64,000 nucleotides of DNA from positions 1,364,001 to 1,428,000 of the forward strand of contig NZ_LR882035.1 in NCBI RefSeq assembly GCF_904528075.1, given 5' to 3'. Position 1 is the first letter of the stretch, and every line of letters begins with the position of its first letter. The stretch is from Agreia sp. COWG. Lineage in GTDB: Bacteria; Actinomycetota; Actinomycetes; Actinomycetales; Microbacteriaceae. A program made the position numbers and the translations under genes. Shown here in pieces: positions 34,886 to 45,579 of this stretch. The notes beneath the pieces were generated by a model. It saw only the letters and a list, made by a program, of their open reading frames with translations, was not told where the DNA came from and did no database searches.

Positions 34886-36430
34886 GTGTCGGATCGGGTT
34901 TCGCAGGGAATGCGCCCGGAGCATCCGATCGCACGGTCCCTCTCCCAGCTCGCGGCCGAGTTCGCACTCGAGCACCGAGGCGAGTTCGTGCCCGATTCCG
35001 TGAGCGGAATCAGCCTGACCTCGAAGGACGTCTATCCCGGCGATCTTTATGTGGGTCTGCCCGGTCGGAACGTGCACGGTGCGGCGTTCTCACGCCAGGC
35101 TGCCGAGAGCGGTGCGGTCGCCGTTCTCACCGATGCCGAAGGCGCCGACCTCGCAGCAGACAGCGGACTTCCTGTGATCGTCACCGCCGAACCCCGACAG
35201 GCACTCGGAGCCGTATCGGCGTGGATCTACCGAACGCTCGAGAACCCGCCCACCCTGTTCGGAGTCACCGGTACGAACGGTAAGACGAGCGTCACCTACA
35301 TCCTGGATGCCATCTTGCGTCAGCTCGGGATCGTGGCGGGCTTCAGCACCACTGCCGAGCGGGGCATAGGCGCGGAGCGCATCCCCAGCACGCTGACTAC
35401 TCCCGAGGCCACGGAGATGCACGCTCTTCTCGCGCGGATGCGCGAGGCGGAGGTGCGTTCAGTGATCATCGAGGTGTCGGCCCAGGCGCTCACGCGTCAC
35501 CGCATCGACGGGATCGTCTTTGACGTCGTCGGCTTCACCAACCTCTCGCACGACCACCTCGACGACTACGGCCGCATGGAGGACTACTTCGACGCGAAGC
35601 GTGTGCTCTTCGAGCCAGACAGGGCTCGTCGTGGGGTCGTTCTCGTCGATGGCGAGTGGGGTGCCCGCCTCGCCGATGAGTCGCGGATCCCCGTGACCAC
35701 GGTGTCGACGAGGTCCGATGTGGCCGCCGACTGGTCGGTCACCATCCTCGAGGAGACGGTCGACTTCACTCGGTTCCGCATCGAGGGTCCCGACCATCGT
35801 GCGCTCGTCACCAGCATTCCCATCCTCGGTCGGTTCATGGCCGAGAACGCCGCACTCGCGATAGTCATGCTCGTGGAATCGGGCTACGACCTCGAGGCCA
35901 TAGCCCACGCCCTCGACAGGGACGGCGGAATCGACGCCTTCGTTCCCGGGCGCGCCGAGCGCGTCTCCGGCGACGAAGGTCCGCGGGTCTATATCGACTA
36001 CGGCCACAGCCCGGACGCGTTCTCGAGTGCGCTCGAGTCCCTGCGGCGGGTGACCGACGGCCGCGTGATCATGGTGTTCGGGGCCGACGGCGATCGCGAC
36101 ACCACGAAGCGCGCCGAGATGGCCTCGATCGCCGCGAGGTTGGCCGACGTCGTGGTGATCACGGACTACAACCCGAGGTTCGAGGACCCTTCCTCTATCA
36201 GGACGGTGCTGCTCGACGCGGCCCGTCTGGCGCGGCCCGACGTCGAACTGTACGAAGTAGCCGATCCCCGCCTCGCCTTCAGGCAGGCGCTGTCGGTGGC
36301 GCGGCAGGGTGACGTCATCCTTCACGCGGGCCCAGGACACGAGGACTATCAAGAAGTCGCGGGGGAGAAGATTCCCTACTCCGCACGAGACGAAGCACGG
36401 CTCGCCCTGCAGGAACATGGATGGCTCTGA
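34886..36430 (+). CDS. murE: UDP-MurNAc-tripeptide ligase MurE
   Basis: 514 aa from GTG 34886, preferred over ATG 34871 because AAGGAG lies 7 nt before it. ATP loop [15 protein letters not shown], the TTPEATEMHALL segment, and the C-terminal domain are normal. The amino-acid selection motif, DNPR in meso-DAP enzymes, reads YNPR (Tyr428-Arg431, in TDYNPRFEDP). It adds the third residue of the stem peptide. Microbacteriaceae often use ornithine, lysine or diaminobutyrate there, so a non-DAP substrate is plausible. Overlaps murF by 10 nt. Confidence 0.93.
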   Translation: MSDRVSQGMRPEHPIARSLSQLAAEFALEHRGEFVPDSVSGISLTSKDVYPGDLYVGLPGRNVHGAAFSRQAAESGAVAVLTDAEGADLAADSGLPVIVTAEPRQALGAVSAWIYRTLENPPTLFGVTGTNGKTSVTYILDAILRQLGIVAGFSTTAERGIGAERIPSTLTTPEATEMHALLARMREAEVRSVIIEVSAQALTRHRIDGIVFDVVGFTNLSHDHLDDYGRMEDYFDAKRVLFEPDRARRGVVLVDGEWGARLADESRIPVTTVSTRSDVAADWSVTILEETVDFTRFRIEGPDHRALVTSIPILGRFMAENAALAIVMLVESGYDLEAIAHALDRDGGIDAFVPGRAERVSGDEGPRVYIDYGHSPDAFSSALESLRRVTDGRVIMVFGADGDRDTTKRAEMASIAARLADVVVITDYNPRFEDPSSIRTVLLDAARLARPDVELYEVADPRLAFRQALSVARQGDVILHAGPGHEDYQEVAGEKIPYSARDEARLALQEHGWL

Positions 36431-37854
36431 GCATGCTCGAACTCACACTGTCGGATCTCGCCCGGATCACCGGCGGGCGCATCCTCATTCCCGACTCCGC
36501 GCGCGACGCGGGCATATCGGCGAACTCCACGGTTTCCGGTGCCGTAGACACCGACTCCCGCGAGATCACCGCGGGGGGCATCTTCGTGGCGAAGCCGGGC
36601 GAGTTCAGCGACGGATTTCTCTTCATCGACAAGGCCGTGGCCGCCGGCGCCGCGCTCGTGATCGCTGAGCGCGCATCCGAAGCTTCCGTCGCCCAGATCA
36701 TCGTCGATGATGCCGTGCTCGCGCTCGGCGCCCTCGCCACCGAGGTGGTTCGGCTCGTGCGTGAGCGAGGACTCCTGCGCATCGTCGGTATCACCGGTTC
36801 CAACGGCAAGACCACGACGAAGAATCTTCTCACCGCAATTCTCGAACGACGTGGTGAGACCATCGCCCCTCGAGACTCGTTCAACAACGAGGTCGGCGCT
36901 CCGCTCACCATGCTCAAGCTGACGCCGGACTCGCAGTTCCTCGTCGCAGAGATGGGCGCATCCGGCCCGGGCGAGATCACTCGTCTCGTGCGCATGGCGA
37001 AGCCCGATGTCGGCGTGGTTCTCACCGTCGGACTCGCCCACGCCGGCGAGTTCGGTGGCATCGAGACGACCCTGGCCACCAAGACCGAAATGGTGTCCGA
37101 CCTTCTGAGCACCGATGTCGCCGTTCTCAACGTCGACGATGCCAGGGTCGCCAGCATGGCCGACAAGACGGATGCGCGGGTCGTGTGGTTCGGGCTCGGT
37201 GAGGGCGCTCGAGTGCGAGCGACCGACATCTCCGCGCACGCTGCGGGTACCGACTTCACAATCACCCTGGCGTCTGGCGAGTCGCGCCCCGTGCATTTCC
37301 GCGTGCTCGGCGAGCACCACGTGACCAACGCCCTCGCCGCTGCCGCTGCCGCCGAGAGCCTCGGCGTCGGAATCGACGACATCGTGACAGCGTTGGAGAG
37401 CGTCGTGCGCGCTGAGCGATGGCGAATGGAGGTACTCGGCGGCAACGAGGTCGTCGTTATCAACGACGCCTACAACGCCAGCCCGGATTCCATGGTCGCC
37501 GGTCTGAAGACATTGGTCCAGATCGCTACCCCCGACAATCGCAAGGTGGCCGTTCTCGGAGAGATGAGCGAGCTCGGCGAGTTCGCACTCGAGGAGCACG
37601 ACCGCATCGGCCGCATGATCGTGCGGCTCGGCATCGAGAAGCTGATCGTCGTGGGCGAAGGAGCGCGTGCGCTGCACCTCGCGGCGACGCACGAGGGCTC
37701 GTGGGATGGCGAGTCGCAATTCGTGGCCACCGCCGACGAGGCGTATGACGCCCTGGCGCCAGATCTGAGGCCGGGCGACATCGTGTTCGTCAAGTCGTCG
37801 AACTCCGCCGGGCTGAGGTTCCTCGGCGACCGCCTCGGGGAGCTCTTCGTATGA
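36421..37854 (+). CDS. murF: UDP-MurNAc-tripeptide:D-Ala-D-Ala ligase MurF
   Basis: 477 aa from ATG 36421 (ATG 36433 is also in frame). ATP loop [45 protein letters not shown] and [12 protein letters not shown] identify MurF. It adds D-Ala-D-Ala to complete the UDP-MurNAc-pentapeptide. Translationally coupled on both sides: 10-nt overlap with murE and ATGA overlap with mraY. Confidence 0.95.
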   Translation: MALSMLELTLSDLARITGGRILIPDSARDAGISANSTVSGAVDTDSREITAGGIFVAKPGEFSDGFLFIDKAVAAGAALVIAERASEASVAQIIVDDAVLALGALATEVVRLVRERGLLRIVGITGSNGKTTTKNLLTAILERRGETIAPRDSFNNEVGAPLTMLKLTPDSQFLVAEMGASGPGEITRLVRMAKPDVGVVLTVGLAHAGEFGGIETTLATKTEMVSDLLSTDVAVLNVDDARVASMADKTDARVVWFGLGEGARVRATDISAHAAGTDFTITLASGESRPVHFRVLGEHHVTNALAAAAAAESLGVGIDDIVTALESVVRAERWRMEVLGGNEVVVINDAYNASPDSMVAGLKTLVQIATPDNRKVAVLGEMSELGEFALEEHDRIGRMIVRLGIEKLIVVGEGARALHLAATHEGSWDGESQFVATADEAYDALAPDLRPGDIVFVKSSNSAGLRFLGDRLGELFV

Positions 37855-38948
37855 AAACCTTGCTCGCAGCCGGGGCCCTATCAATGGGCTTCTCACTCTT
37901 TATGACCCCCGTCTTCATCAGGCTCTTCAAACGACTGGCCTGGGGTCAGTTCATCAACATAGACGGCCCTGAGACGCACCACGTCAAGCGCGGAACGCCG
38001 ACCATGGGCGGAATCGTCATCGTGCTCGCCACGCTGTTCGGCTATTTCGTCGCTCTCCTCCTCACCCAACGCGGCGTCTCCATCTCGGCGCTCCTCGTGC
38101 TCTTCCTGATGGTTGGACTCGCTGTCGTCGGATTCATCGACGACTTCATCAAGACGCATCGAAAGCGCAGCCTGGGTCTCGGTCCGGCCGCCAAGCTCAT
38201 CGGACAGATTGTCGTCGGCGTCGCTTTCGCGATTCTCGCGCTGAACTTTCCCGACCAGAATGGGGTGACCCCGGCCTCCACGGCGATCTCGATCGTGCGC
38301 GACACGCACATCGACTTCGACATGCTCGTCATACCGACGGTCATCGTGATCGCGTTCGTGATCTGGGTCTGTGTGATCGTCATGGCGACCTCGAACGGAG
38401 TCAACCTCACCGACGGCCTCGACGGTCTCGCGCCCGGCTCCAGCATCCTCGCGATCGGGGCTTTCGTCTTCATCGGCTTCTGGCAGGACAGCCAGAACTG
38501 CTTCAACCCGCATCTCGCCTCAGATGCGCTCGGCAAGTGCTACGAAGTGCGCGACCCACTGGATCTTGCCATAATCGCGGCCGCCATCGTCGGAGCGTTG
38601 ATCGGTTTTCTCTGGTGGAACACCAACCCGGCGAAGATCTTCCTCGGCGACACCGGCTCTCTCGCGCTGGGCGGCGCACTCGCCGCTCTTGCCATCCTGA
38701 GCCGCACCGAGCTCCTGCTCATCGTCATCGGCGGCATCTTCGTGATCGTGGCTGGCCAGGTTGTCATTCAGCTCACCTACTTCAAACTCACCAAGGGCAA
38801 GCGCATCTGGCTGGCGAGTCCGCTGCATCATCACTTCGAGGTGAAGGGCTGGGCCGAGGTCACGATCGTGGTGAGGTTCTGGATCATCGCCGGACTCCTC
38901 GTCGCGGCGGGCGTCGGCTCGTTCTACCTCGAATGGATCTCTCGTTGA
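37851..38948 (+). CDS. mraY: Phospho-MurNAc-pentapeptide transferase MraY
   Basis: 365 aa with about ten transmembrane helices. [29 protein letters not shown], the catalytic [24 protein letters not shown] and SPLHHHFE are all present. It moves phospho-MurNAc-pentapeptide onto undecaprenyl phosphate to make lipid I at the membrane. The loop around residues 200-235 ([13 protein letters not shown]) is the longer actinobacterial type. Confidence 0.96.
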   Translation: MKTLLAAGALSMGFSLFMTPVFIRLFKRLAWGQFINIDGPETHHVKRGTPTMGGIVIVLATLFGYFVALLLTQRGVSISALLVLFLMVGLAVVGFIDDFIKTHRKRSLGLGPAAKLIGQIVVGVAFAILALNFPDQNGVTPASTAISIVRDTHIDFDMLVIPTVIVIAFVIWVCVIVMATSNGVNLTDGLDGLAPGSSILAIGAFVFIGFWQDSQNCFNPHLASDALGKCYEVRDPLDLAIIAAAIVGALIGFLWWNTNPAKIFLGDTGSLALGGALAALAILSRTELLLIVIGGIFVIVAGQVVIQLTYFKLTKGKRIWLASPLHHHFEVKGWAEVTIVVRFWIIAGLLVAAGVGSFYLEWISR

Positions 38949-40519
38949 CGGCTGTGGACGGCCACGATGGATCGTCGCGCACGGATGCGCTCACGAGCTG
39001 GACTTCAGAATGGGCGGGTCTGAGGGTCGGTGTCCTCGGCCTTGGCGTGACCGGGTTCTCTGTGGCGGACACCCTGGCCGAGCTGCGCAGTGACGTTCTC
39101 GTCGTCGCAGAGAAGGTCGACGAGAGGTACCGCCTGATGCTCGACGTCATCGGCGCCCGGCTCGTTCAGGCAGTGCCGCTGGCGGTTGTCCCCGACGAAC
39201 TGGTGGCGCTCGATCCGGAACTGCTGATCGTGTCTCCGGGATTCCACCCGGATCATCCCGTGATCACGTGGGCGCTCGAGCGGGGCATCCCGGTGTGGGG
39301 CGACGTCGAGCTGGCCTGGAGGCTGCGAGACAAGGTCGGCACTCCCGGGTCCGGCAGCGAACCCGCCGAATGGATCGCGGTCACCGGCACCAACGGCAAA
39401 ACGACGACGGTGCAGCTGACGGCGGCGATGCTCGCGGCGGGCGGGCTCCGCGTCGCGCCCTGCGGCAACATCGGAGTTCCGGTTCTCGACGCCGTGCGTG
39501 ACCCACAGGGCTTCGACGTCTTCGTCGTGGAGCTCTCGAGCTACCAGCTGCACTCCACATCGAGCATGTCGCCGTGGGCGGCCGTCTGCCTCAACGTGGC
39601 GGAGGATCACCTCGACTGGCACGGCTCGATGGAGGCATACGTCGCGGCGAAGGCTCGTGTGTATGCGAACACCCGCACTGCCTGCGTTTACAACCGGGCC
39701 GACGCGAGAACGCGCGAGATGGTCGAGCAGGCCGACGTCGTCGAAGGCGCGAGGGCGATCGGCTTCGACCTCGGTGTTCCTGGTCCGAGTGACGTAGGAA
39801 TCGTCGACGGCATCCTGGTCGACAGGGCCTTCCACGACGACCGTCACAGCGAAGCACTCGAGATCACCACAGTATCCGAGCTCGAATCCGTCGGACTCGG
39901 TGCGCCGCACACCGTTGCAGATGTCCTTGCGGCGAGCGCACTGGCACGCAGCGTGGGTGTGTCGCTCTCGGCGATCCGGGATGCCTTGGCGGCCTTCCGC
40001 CTGGACCGTCACCGGATTGAGGTCGTCGCGACCGCCGACGGCATCGCGTGGATCGACGATTCGAAGGCAACGAACCCTCACGCTGCGTCCGCCTCGCTCA
40101 GCGCATTCCCCTCTGTCGTGTGGATCGCGGGCGGCCTGCTCAAGGGAGTCGATATCGAGCCACTCGTGCGGCAACGCGCCGGCGGGCTTCGAGGCGTCGT
40201 CCTCCTCGGCGAGGATCGCACCGCCCTCCTCGATGCATTCCAGCGACACGCGCCGCACCTTCCCCTGCATGAGGCACGAGGCACGGAGACTAAGACCGTG
40301 ATGTCGGTGGCTGTCGAGCTGGCAGCAGCTCTGGCAAGACCCGGCGACGTTGTGCTTCTCGCTCCTGCGGCGGCATCGATGGATCAGTTCATCGACTACT
40401 CCGACCGGGGCGACCGCTTCGCATCCGCCGTTCGCAACTACCTGGGAAGTGATCCGACTGACGACAACACGCCCGACGGTGCGGCCCCCTCAAACGGCTC
40501 CGGGCAGCACAGCGACTAA
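38933..40519 (+). CDS. murD: UDP-MurNAc-L-Ala:D-Glu ligase MurD
   Basis: About 528 aa from ATG 38933, which overlaps mraY by 16 nt; TTG 38945 and GTG 38954 are alternative in-frame starts. Rossmann start [23 protein letters not shown] loop [23 protein letters not shown], and [12 protein letters not shown] fit MurD. It adds D-glutamate to UDP-MurNAc-L-Ala in the cytoplasm. The C-terminal ~20 residues are Asp/Ser/Pro-rich and likely unstructured. Confidence 0.94.
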   Translation: MDLSLTAVDGHDGSSRTDALTSWTSEWAGLRVGVLGLGVTGFSVADTLAELRSDVLVVAEKVDERYRLMLDVIGARLVQAVPLAVVPDELVALDPELLIVSPGFHPDHPVITWALERGIPVWGDVELAWRLRDKVGTPGSGSEPAEWIAVTGTNGKTTTVQLTAAMLAAGGLRVAPCGNIGVPVLDAVRDPQGFDVFVVELSSYQLHSTSSMSPWAAVCLNVAEDHLDWHGSMEAYVAAKARVYANTRTACVYNRADARTREMVEQADVVEGARAIGFDLGVPGPSDVGIVDGILVDRAFHDDRHSEALEITTVSELESVGLGAPHTVADVLAASALARSVGVSLSAIRDALAAFRLDRHRIEVVATADGIAWIDDSKATNPHAASASLSAFPSVVWIAGGLLKGVDIEPLVRQRAGGLRGVVLLGEDRTALLDAFQRHAPHLPLHEARGTETKTVMSVAVELAAALARPGDVVLLAPAAASMDQFIDYSDRGDRFASAVRNYLGSDPTDDNTPDGAAPSNGSGQHSD

Positions 40520-40532
40520 GTCCACGCGGCCG

Positions 40533-41717
40533 ATGTCAGTGGACTCTGCCGCGCGCACCGCTCGAATTTCCCTCGGTCGCGCGTTCCAACCCGAATCCCG
40601 AAGTTATCTCCTGCTTCTCGGAACGACCATGTTCCTGATGCTCTTCGGGCTGGTCATGGTGCTGTCAGCCAGCTCGGTCTCCTCGTATGCGGGATCTCAG
40701 GGCTCGTTCGGAGTGTTCTGGAGGCAGGCGATCTTCGCGATCGTCGGAGTTCCGCTCATGCTGATCATGTCTCAGACGCCGGTACGAGTGTGGCGCCGCT
40801 TCGCGTGGCTGCCGCTCGTCGTCGGGATCCTTCTTCAAATCCTGGTGCTCTATACGCCCCTGGGCATCGAGGCAGGAGGTAACCGCAACTGGATCGGCAT
40901 CGGCGGCTTCAATGCACAACCGTCGGAACTCATCAAGCTCGGACTCGTGGCCTGGTTGGCTGTCATTCTCTCTAAGAAAGAGCCTTACCTCGGCCGGTTC
41001 AGCCACGTGCTCATCCCCGCTCTCCCCGTAGCCGCACTCGGAATCTTCGTCGTCCTTCTCGGCGGTGACATGGGAACGGCCATGATCATGTCCGCTCTGG
41101 TGTTCGGGGCCCTCTTCTTCGCCGGCATCAAGTTCCGTATGCTCGTGATCCCGGTGATCATCGCGCTCGTTCTGACCGTGCTCATCGTTCTCACCCGGTC
41201 GTCACGAATCGAACGGATCGAGAACTTTCTCGGTATCGGCTCGGGAGACCAGACCGGACTGAGCTATCAGAATCAGCACGCCGACTGGGCGATGGCCGCC
41301 GGGGGCGTCTTCGGCGTCGGCCTCGGCAACAGTAAAGCCAAGTGGCTGTGGTTGCCCGCCGCCGACAACGACTTCATCTTCGCGATCATCGGCGAGGAAC
41401 TCGGCCTCGTGGGCGCGGTCGTCGTGCTCGCGCTCTTCGTCGTGTTGGCCATTTCGTTCCTGCGCATCGTGCGCTCGTCGACCGATCTGTTCTCCCGGGT
41501 GGTGACCGGCAGTGTCATGGTCTGGGTGATCGGACAGGCTTTCGTGAACGTCGCCGTCGTGTTGCAGGTGCTTCCCGTGCTCGGCGTGCCGCTGCCCCTG
41601 ATCTCGTCGGGCGGCTCCGCGCTGGTGACAACGCTCTTGGCCATAGGTCTCGTTCTCTCTATCGCGCGCCAGAAGCCCGACTCATCGCTTCCCCAGAAGG
41701 TCGGTCAGCTGTCGTGA
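40533..41717 (+). CDS. ftsW: Septal peptidoglycan glycosyltransferase FtsW (SEDS)
   Basis: 394 aa from ATG 40533, 13 nt after murD. About ten transmembrane helices; SEDS signatures GGNRNWIGIGGFNAQPSELIKLG, LLGGDMGTAMI, the QNQHADWAMAAGGVFGVGLG loop, FIFAIIGEELGL and PLPLISSGGSALVTTLLAIG. It polymerises lipid II with FtsI. Its stop overlaps the murG GTG by 4 nt. Confidence 0.95.
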   Translation: MSVDSAARTARISLGRAFQPESRSYLLLLGTTMFLMLFGLVMVLSASSVSSYAGSQGSFGVFWRQAIFAIVGVPLMLIMSQTPVRVWRRFAWLPLVVGILLQILVLYTPLGIEAGGNRNWIGIGGFNAQPSELIKLGLVAWLAVILSKKEPYLGRFSHVLIPALPVAALGIFVVLLGGDMGTAMIMSALVFGALFFAGIKFRMLVIPVIIALVLTVLIVLTRSSRIERIENFLGIGSGDQTGLSYQNQHADWAMAAGGVFGVGLGNSKAKWLWLPAADNDFIFAIIGEELGLVGAVVVLALFVVLAISFLRIVRSSTDLFSRVVTGSVMVWVIGQAFVNVAVVLQVLPVLGVPLPLISSGGSALVTTLLAIGLVLSIARQKPDSSLPQKVGQLS

Positions 41718-42790
41718 CCACCTACCTCCTGGCCGGAGGGGGAACGGCGGGACACGTCAACCCGCTGCTCGCGACGGCCGACGAGCTCCGGCGTCGCGAT
41801 CCCGCCGCGACCATCATCGTGCTCGGCACGGCGGAAGGTCTCGAGGCACGCCTCGTTCCCCTGAGAGGCTACGAGCTGGTCACCATTGCACGACTGCCGT
41901 TCCCCCGGCGTCCGGGACGGGCTGCACTCGGCTTCCTTCCACGATTTCGCTCCACGATCGCCGGAGTCGCCGATCTCATCGTGAAGAGAAATATCGATGT
42001 CGTCGTCGGCTTCGGAGGCTACGCAGCGGCACCCGCCTATCTCGCGGCACGCCGTACCCGCGTCCCTGTGGTCATCCACGAGGCCAATGCGCGGCCTGGG
42101 CTGGCGAACCGACTCGGGGCGCGGGTGACTCCGTTCGTGGCAGTCGTCTTCGAGGGAACGCCACTTCCACATGCCGTGCTCACCGGCCTGCCTCTGCGTC
42201 GGGAGATCGCGCAGCTAGACCTCGATGCGCTCAGACCGGAGGCGTTGACGATGTTCGGTCTCGATCCGCTCCGGCCGGTTCTTCTGATCACCGGGGGATC
42301 GCTCGGCGCCCAGCGGCTGAACCACACCGTGCGGGACTCGTTCGCACACGTCATCCAGGCCGGGTGGCAGATTTTGCACATCTGGGGCGACAAAGACGAC
42401 CTCGTCGACCCGAATGTCGACGGCTACGTGGTTCTGCGTTACTGCGACCGCATGGACCTCGCTTTCGCAGCGGCGCGGCTCGTGGTCGCGCGCGCCGGGG
42501 CGGCAACGGTATCGGAGCTGGCGGTTCTGGGTCTTCCCAGCGTCCTCGTTCCGTATGCGGTCGGAAATGGCGAGCAGAGGGTCAACGCCCACGATCTCGT
42601 TTCGGCGGGCGGGGCGATCCTCGTCGACGACGACGCCTTCACCCCCGAGTATGTTCGCGGCCCGTTGATCGCGCTGCTGCGCGACTCGGAGCGGATTGCG
42701 GCGATGGCCGACTCGAGTGGGCACGTGGGAATCGCCGATGGAGAGGCCAGGCTCGCCGATCTGATCCAACGGGCCCTGCCGAGAGCGTAG
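41714..42790 (+). CDS. murG: Lipid I:UDP-GlcNAc transferase MurG
   Basis: 358 aa from GTG 41714. LLAGGGTAGHVNPLLATAD (first G loop), VVGFGGYAAAPAYLAA, VIHEANARPGLANR, LLITGGSLGAQRLN and VARAGAATVSELA define MurG, a peripheral GT28 enzyme that adds GlcNAc to lipid I to form lipid II. No Cys-based or membrane-spanning part is seen; it would attach to the inner leaflet through a hydrophobic patch. Confidence 0.96.
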   Translation: MTTYLLAGGGTAGHVNPLLATADELRRRDPAATIIVLGTAEGLEARLVPLRGYELVTIARLPFPRRPGRAALGFLPRFRSTIAGVADLIVKRNIDVVVGFGGYAAAPAYLAARRTRVPVVIHEANARPGLANRLGARVTPFVAVVFEGTPLPHAVLTGLPLRREIAQLDLDALRPEALTMFGLDPLRPVLLITGGSLGAQRLNHTVRDSFAHVIQAGWQILHIWGDKDDLVDPNVDGYVVLRYCDRMDLAFAAARLVVARAGAATVSELAVLGLPSVLVPYAVGNGEQRVNAHDLVSAGGAILVDDDAFTPEYVRGPLIALLRDSERIAAMADSSGHVGIADGEARLADLIQRALPRA

Positions 42791-42871
42791 TGCTGGCGAG
42801 AGCGTAAAGTTGTCACCTGATCCGGATGCCCTGCGCGTCCGGAACCGTTCGAAGAGAAGAGTCGCACACCC

Positions 42872-44281
42872 GTGATCAAGCCAGACCTCAGCCAGCAGCT
42901 ACCCGCAGACCTGGGCGCGGTGCATTTTGTCGGCATCGGAGGCTCGGGTATGAGTGGCATCGCCCGGCTCCTCCTTCATGCCGGAGTGAGGGTGTCCGGC
43001 TCCGACGCCAAGGAGTCGAAGAGCACGCGCTCACTGCGGGAGCTCGGCGCCACGGTCACGATCGGCCATGACGCAGGGAACGTGGGCGATGCCGACACCC
43101 TCGTCGTGACGAGCGCCCTGTGGCCCGACAACCCCGAGTACCTTCTCGCCAAGGAGCGGGGCATTCCTGTTTTGCACCGCTCACAGGCTCTGGCCTGGGT
43201 CGCCGCACGCCACCGGCTCGTCGCCGTCGCCGGGGCTCATGGCAAGACGACATCCACCGGAATGATCGTGACCGGCCTGATCGAGCTGGGTCAGGATCCC
43301 AGCTACGTGAATGGGGGAGTCATCTCCGCCCTCGGCACGAGCTCGGCCAGCGGTTCAGGTGAGCTCTTCGTCCTCGAGGCCGACGAGTCGGACGGCTCGT
43401 TCCTCCTCTACGACAAGGCGGTCGCCCTCATCACGAACGTCGACCCCGACCACCTCGACCACTATGGTTCGGTGCGCGCGGTGGAGGACGCGTTCGTGCG
43501 TTTTGCTGACGAGGCTCGCGAGCTGGTGGTCATCTCCTCCGATGACGCCGGCGCCGGCCGCGTTCTCGAGAGGCTCTCCGCCAAGCGGATCCTCACCTTC
43601 GGAGAGAGCACGGCCTCTGATGTGCGTCTCCACTCCGTCGTGACCGGTGAGCAGCTCACCTTCTCGGTGCGCTATCTCGGCGTGGACTACGCCGGTGTCC
43701 TCGAGGTGCCGGGCCACCACAATGCCCTGAACGCGGCAGGTGCCTTCGCCGTGCTCGTCGGGCTGGGTTTCGAGCCGGCCCGGGTGCTGGATGCTGTGGG
43801 TCGATTCGGCGGCACGGGTCGCCGTTTCGAACTCCACGACACGGTGCACGGCGTGAGCGTCTACGACGACTACGCGCACCACCCTACGGAGGTCGCCGCC
43901 GCCCTGACCGCGGCCCGCACCGTCGTGGGGGAGGGGCGCATCATCGCGGTGCACCAGCCGCACCTGTATTCACGCACCCAGCTCATGGCGGGCGAGTTCG
44001 CCGAGACCCTCGAGCGCACGGCGGACTTCACGGTCGTGCTCGACGTGTGCGGTGCCAGAGAGGACCCCGTTCCGGGAGTGACAGGTGCCCTCGTATCCGA
44101 GCGGTTCGTCGACCCCAACGCTGTGCGCTACGTCGCGGACTGGCAGGAGGCAGCAGACTTCACGGCCTCCATCGCCAGAGAGGGCGACTACGTCATCACA
44201 CTCGGCTGCGGCGACGTCAATCTGCTCGTACCTCAACTGCTCGAAGCGCTGTCTCGCGCACACTCGGCACCGACGACATGA
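42872..44281 (+). CDS. murC: UDP-MurNAc:L-alanine ligase MurC
   Basis: 469 aa from GTG 42872, 81 nt after mur[57 protein letters not shown], and [16 protein letters not shown] are the MurC signatures. It adds L-Ala, the first residue of the stem peptide. ATGA overlap with ftsQ. The gap before it may hold a secondary promoter, though I see no clear elements. Confidence 0.96.
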   Translation: MIKPDLSQQLPADLGAVHFVGIGGSGMSGIARLLLHAGVRVSGSDAKESKSTRSLRELGATVTIGHDAGNVGDADTLVVTSALWPDNPEYLLAKERGIPVLHRSQALAWVAARHRLVAVAGAHGKTTSTGMIVTGLIELGQDPSYVNGGVISALGTSSASGSGELFVLEADESDGSFLLYDKAVALITNVDPDHLDHYGSVRAVEDAFVRFADEARELVVISSDDAGAGRVLERLSAKRILTFGESTASDVRLHSVVTGEQLTFSVRYLGVDYAGVLEVPGHHNALNAAGAFAVLVGLGFEPARVLDAVGRFGGTGRRFELHDTVHGVSVYDDYAHHPTEVAAALTAARTVVGEGRIIAVHQPHLYSRTQLMAGEFAETLERTADFTVVLDVCGAREDPVPGVTGALVSERFVDPNAVRYVADWQEAADFTASIAREGDYVITLGCGDVNLLVPQLLEALSRAHSAPTT

Positions 44282-45411
44282 GGCGTCCCGGCGGCGTGAC
44301 ACCGCCCGCAGCGCCCGAGCCATCGGCATCCGGCCCGGAAGAAGGGGAGAAGGCTGCTCCCGTGAGTCGCAGACTCCGCGGGCGGCCGGCCCGTTCACGT
44401 GCGTCCTCGGGGAGCGCGATCGATGAAGCCGCCACCGAGCCGATACCGGTCGTGACGGCCGGTATCGTCTCCGCCGATGCCGATGCCACACGGCCCGTGA
44501 GCGACAGGCCGTCAGGCGACGCATCTTTCGCTCCCGTCTCGCCGTTGCAGCCACTGCCGGAAGCGTCTGATCCGGAGGCGGATTCGCGAGCGGAGCCCAA
44601 GCCGTGGTGGCTGACCCGCCGCCCCGATCCAGCCGTCCAGGACTCGGCGGAGGCGGATAAGACGCTCGCGCGAGCAGAGAAGAATCGACGCCGATACGAG
44701 CGTGCAGAGGCTCGTCGATTCACCCAGACCGCCCGAACTCGCAGAAAGCGGCTGCTCATCGGTGCGGCGAGCACGGTCGCCGTCGTTCTTCTTCTCGTGC
44801 TCACCGCGTACTCGCCACTCCTCGCCGTGCGCACGATCACGGTGGAGGGCGCATCGAGGGTCGACGCGGGTGCGGTTTCCGAGGCCCTCGGCGATCAACT
44901 GGGTCGACCGCTCACCCTGGTCGACTTCGACGAGGTGCGAAAGACGTTGGCGACGTTCCCGCTTATTCAGAGCTACGTGACCGAGGCCCAGCCTCCCAGC
45001 ACCCTCGTTGTGCGAATCGTGGAACGGCGGCCCGTCGTCGTGGTGGCGGCGAATGGCGCATTCGATCTCGTCGATCCAGCGGGAGTGGTCGTCGAGACCT
45101 CGCCCGCGCGGCCGCCCGGGTACCCCACGATCGATGTGCAGGCGACCCCCATCAATTCAGCGGGGTTCGCGGCGGCGACACAGGTTCTCCTCGCCCTCAC
45201 CCCGGAGTTCCTCGCCCAGGTGGACTCGGTCAGCGCGGCAACACCGGACTCCGTCACCCTCGCGCTCACGAATGGCCAGCGCGTGGTGTGGGGGAGCGCG
45301 GAGGACTCGGCGTTGAAGGCCCGCATCCTTGCCAGCATGATCTCCAACCCTGCCATTCCCAACGTGAGTGAGTTCGATGTGTCGAGCCCGGAGGCTCCGA
45401 TCACGAAGTGA
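44278..45411 (+). CDS. ftsQ: Division protein FtsQ (DivIB)
   Basis: 377 aa from ATG 44278. A long (~155 aa) Pro/Ala/Glu-rich cytoplasmic tail ends in a basic coiled stretch ([17 protein letters not shown]). One transmembrane helix ([20 protein letters not shown]) follows, then the POTRA domain ([33 protein letters not shown]) and the beta domain with [13 protein letters not shown]. It bridges early and late divisome proteins and binds FtsL/DivIC. The long disordered tail is common in actinobacterial FtsQ. Confidence 0.92.
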   Translation: MRRPGGVTPPAAPEPSASGPEEGEKAAPVSRRLRGRPARSRASSGSAIDEAATEPIPVVTAGIVSADADATRPVSDRPSGDASFAPVSPLQPLPEASDPEADSRAEPKPWWLTRRPDPAVQDSAEADKTLARAEKNRRRYERAEARRFTQTARTRRKRLLIGAASTVAVVLLLVLTAYSPLLAVRTITVEGASRVDAGAVSEALGDQLGRPLTLVDFDEVRKTLATFPLIQSYVTEAQPPSTLVVRIVERRPVVVVAANGAFDLVDPAGVVVETSPARPPGYPTIDVQATPINSAGFAAATQVLLALTPEFLAQVDSVSAATPDSVTLALTNGQRVVWGSAEDSALKARILASMISNPAIPNVSEFDVSSPEAPITK

Positions 45412-45579
45412 GCAGGTGCGCCGAGGGATAATCCGGCGCTATTCGGTGCGTGACTTTCCGACACGCGGTGCCGCAGGCCCGTGGGCAGTGAATACGCCCC
45501 TAGGTTCGACTCAGGAAATACATACTCGATATAACTTTAACTCTCAAGCAGAGGTTTAGAGTTCCAGCGGAGGCCGGAC
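45412..45579 (+). promoter_or_regulatory. ftsZ: ftsZ promoter and leader, AT-rich
   Basis: This 168-nt gap is the longest break inside the murC-ftsZ stretch. It contains an AT-rich patch with TATAAC (45530-45535) as a likely -10 and TTCGAC about 19 nt earlier as a poor -35. A 6-bp inverted repeat (AACTCT at 45539-45544, AGAGTT at 45558-45563) lies in the leader. GGAGG at about 45569 precedes the GTG. FtsR may act here. Confidence 0.5.

Noticed and set aside
39005..40270. 421-aa antisense frame over murD
   Set aside because: No family similarity; murD motifs on the plus strand explain the region.
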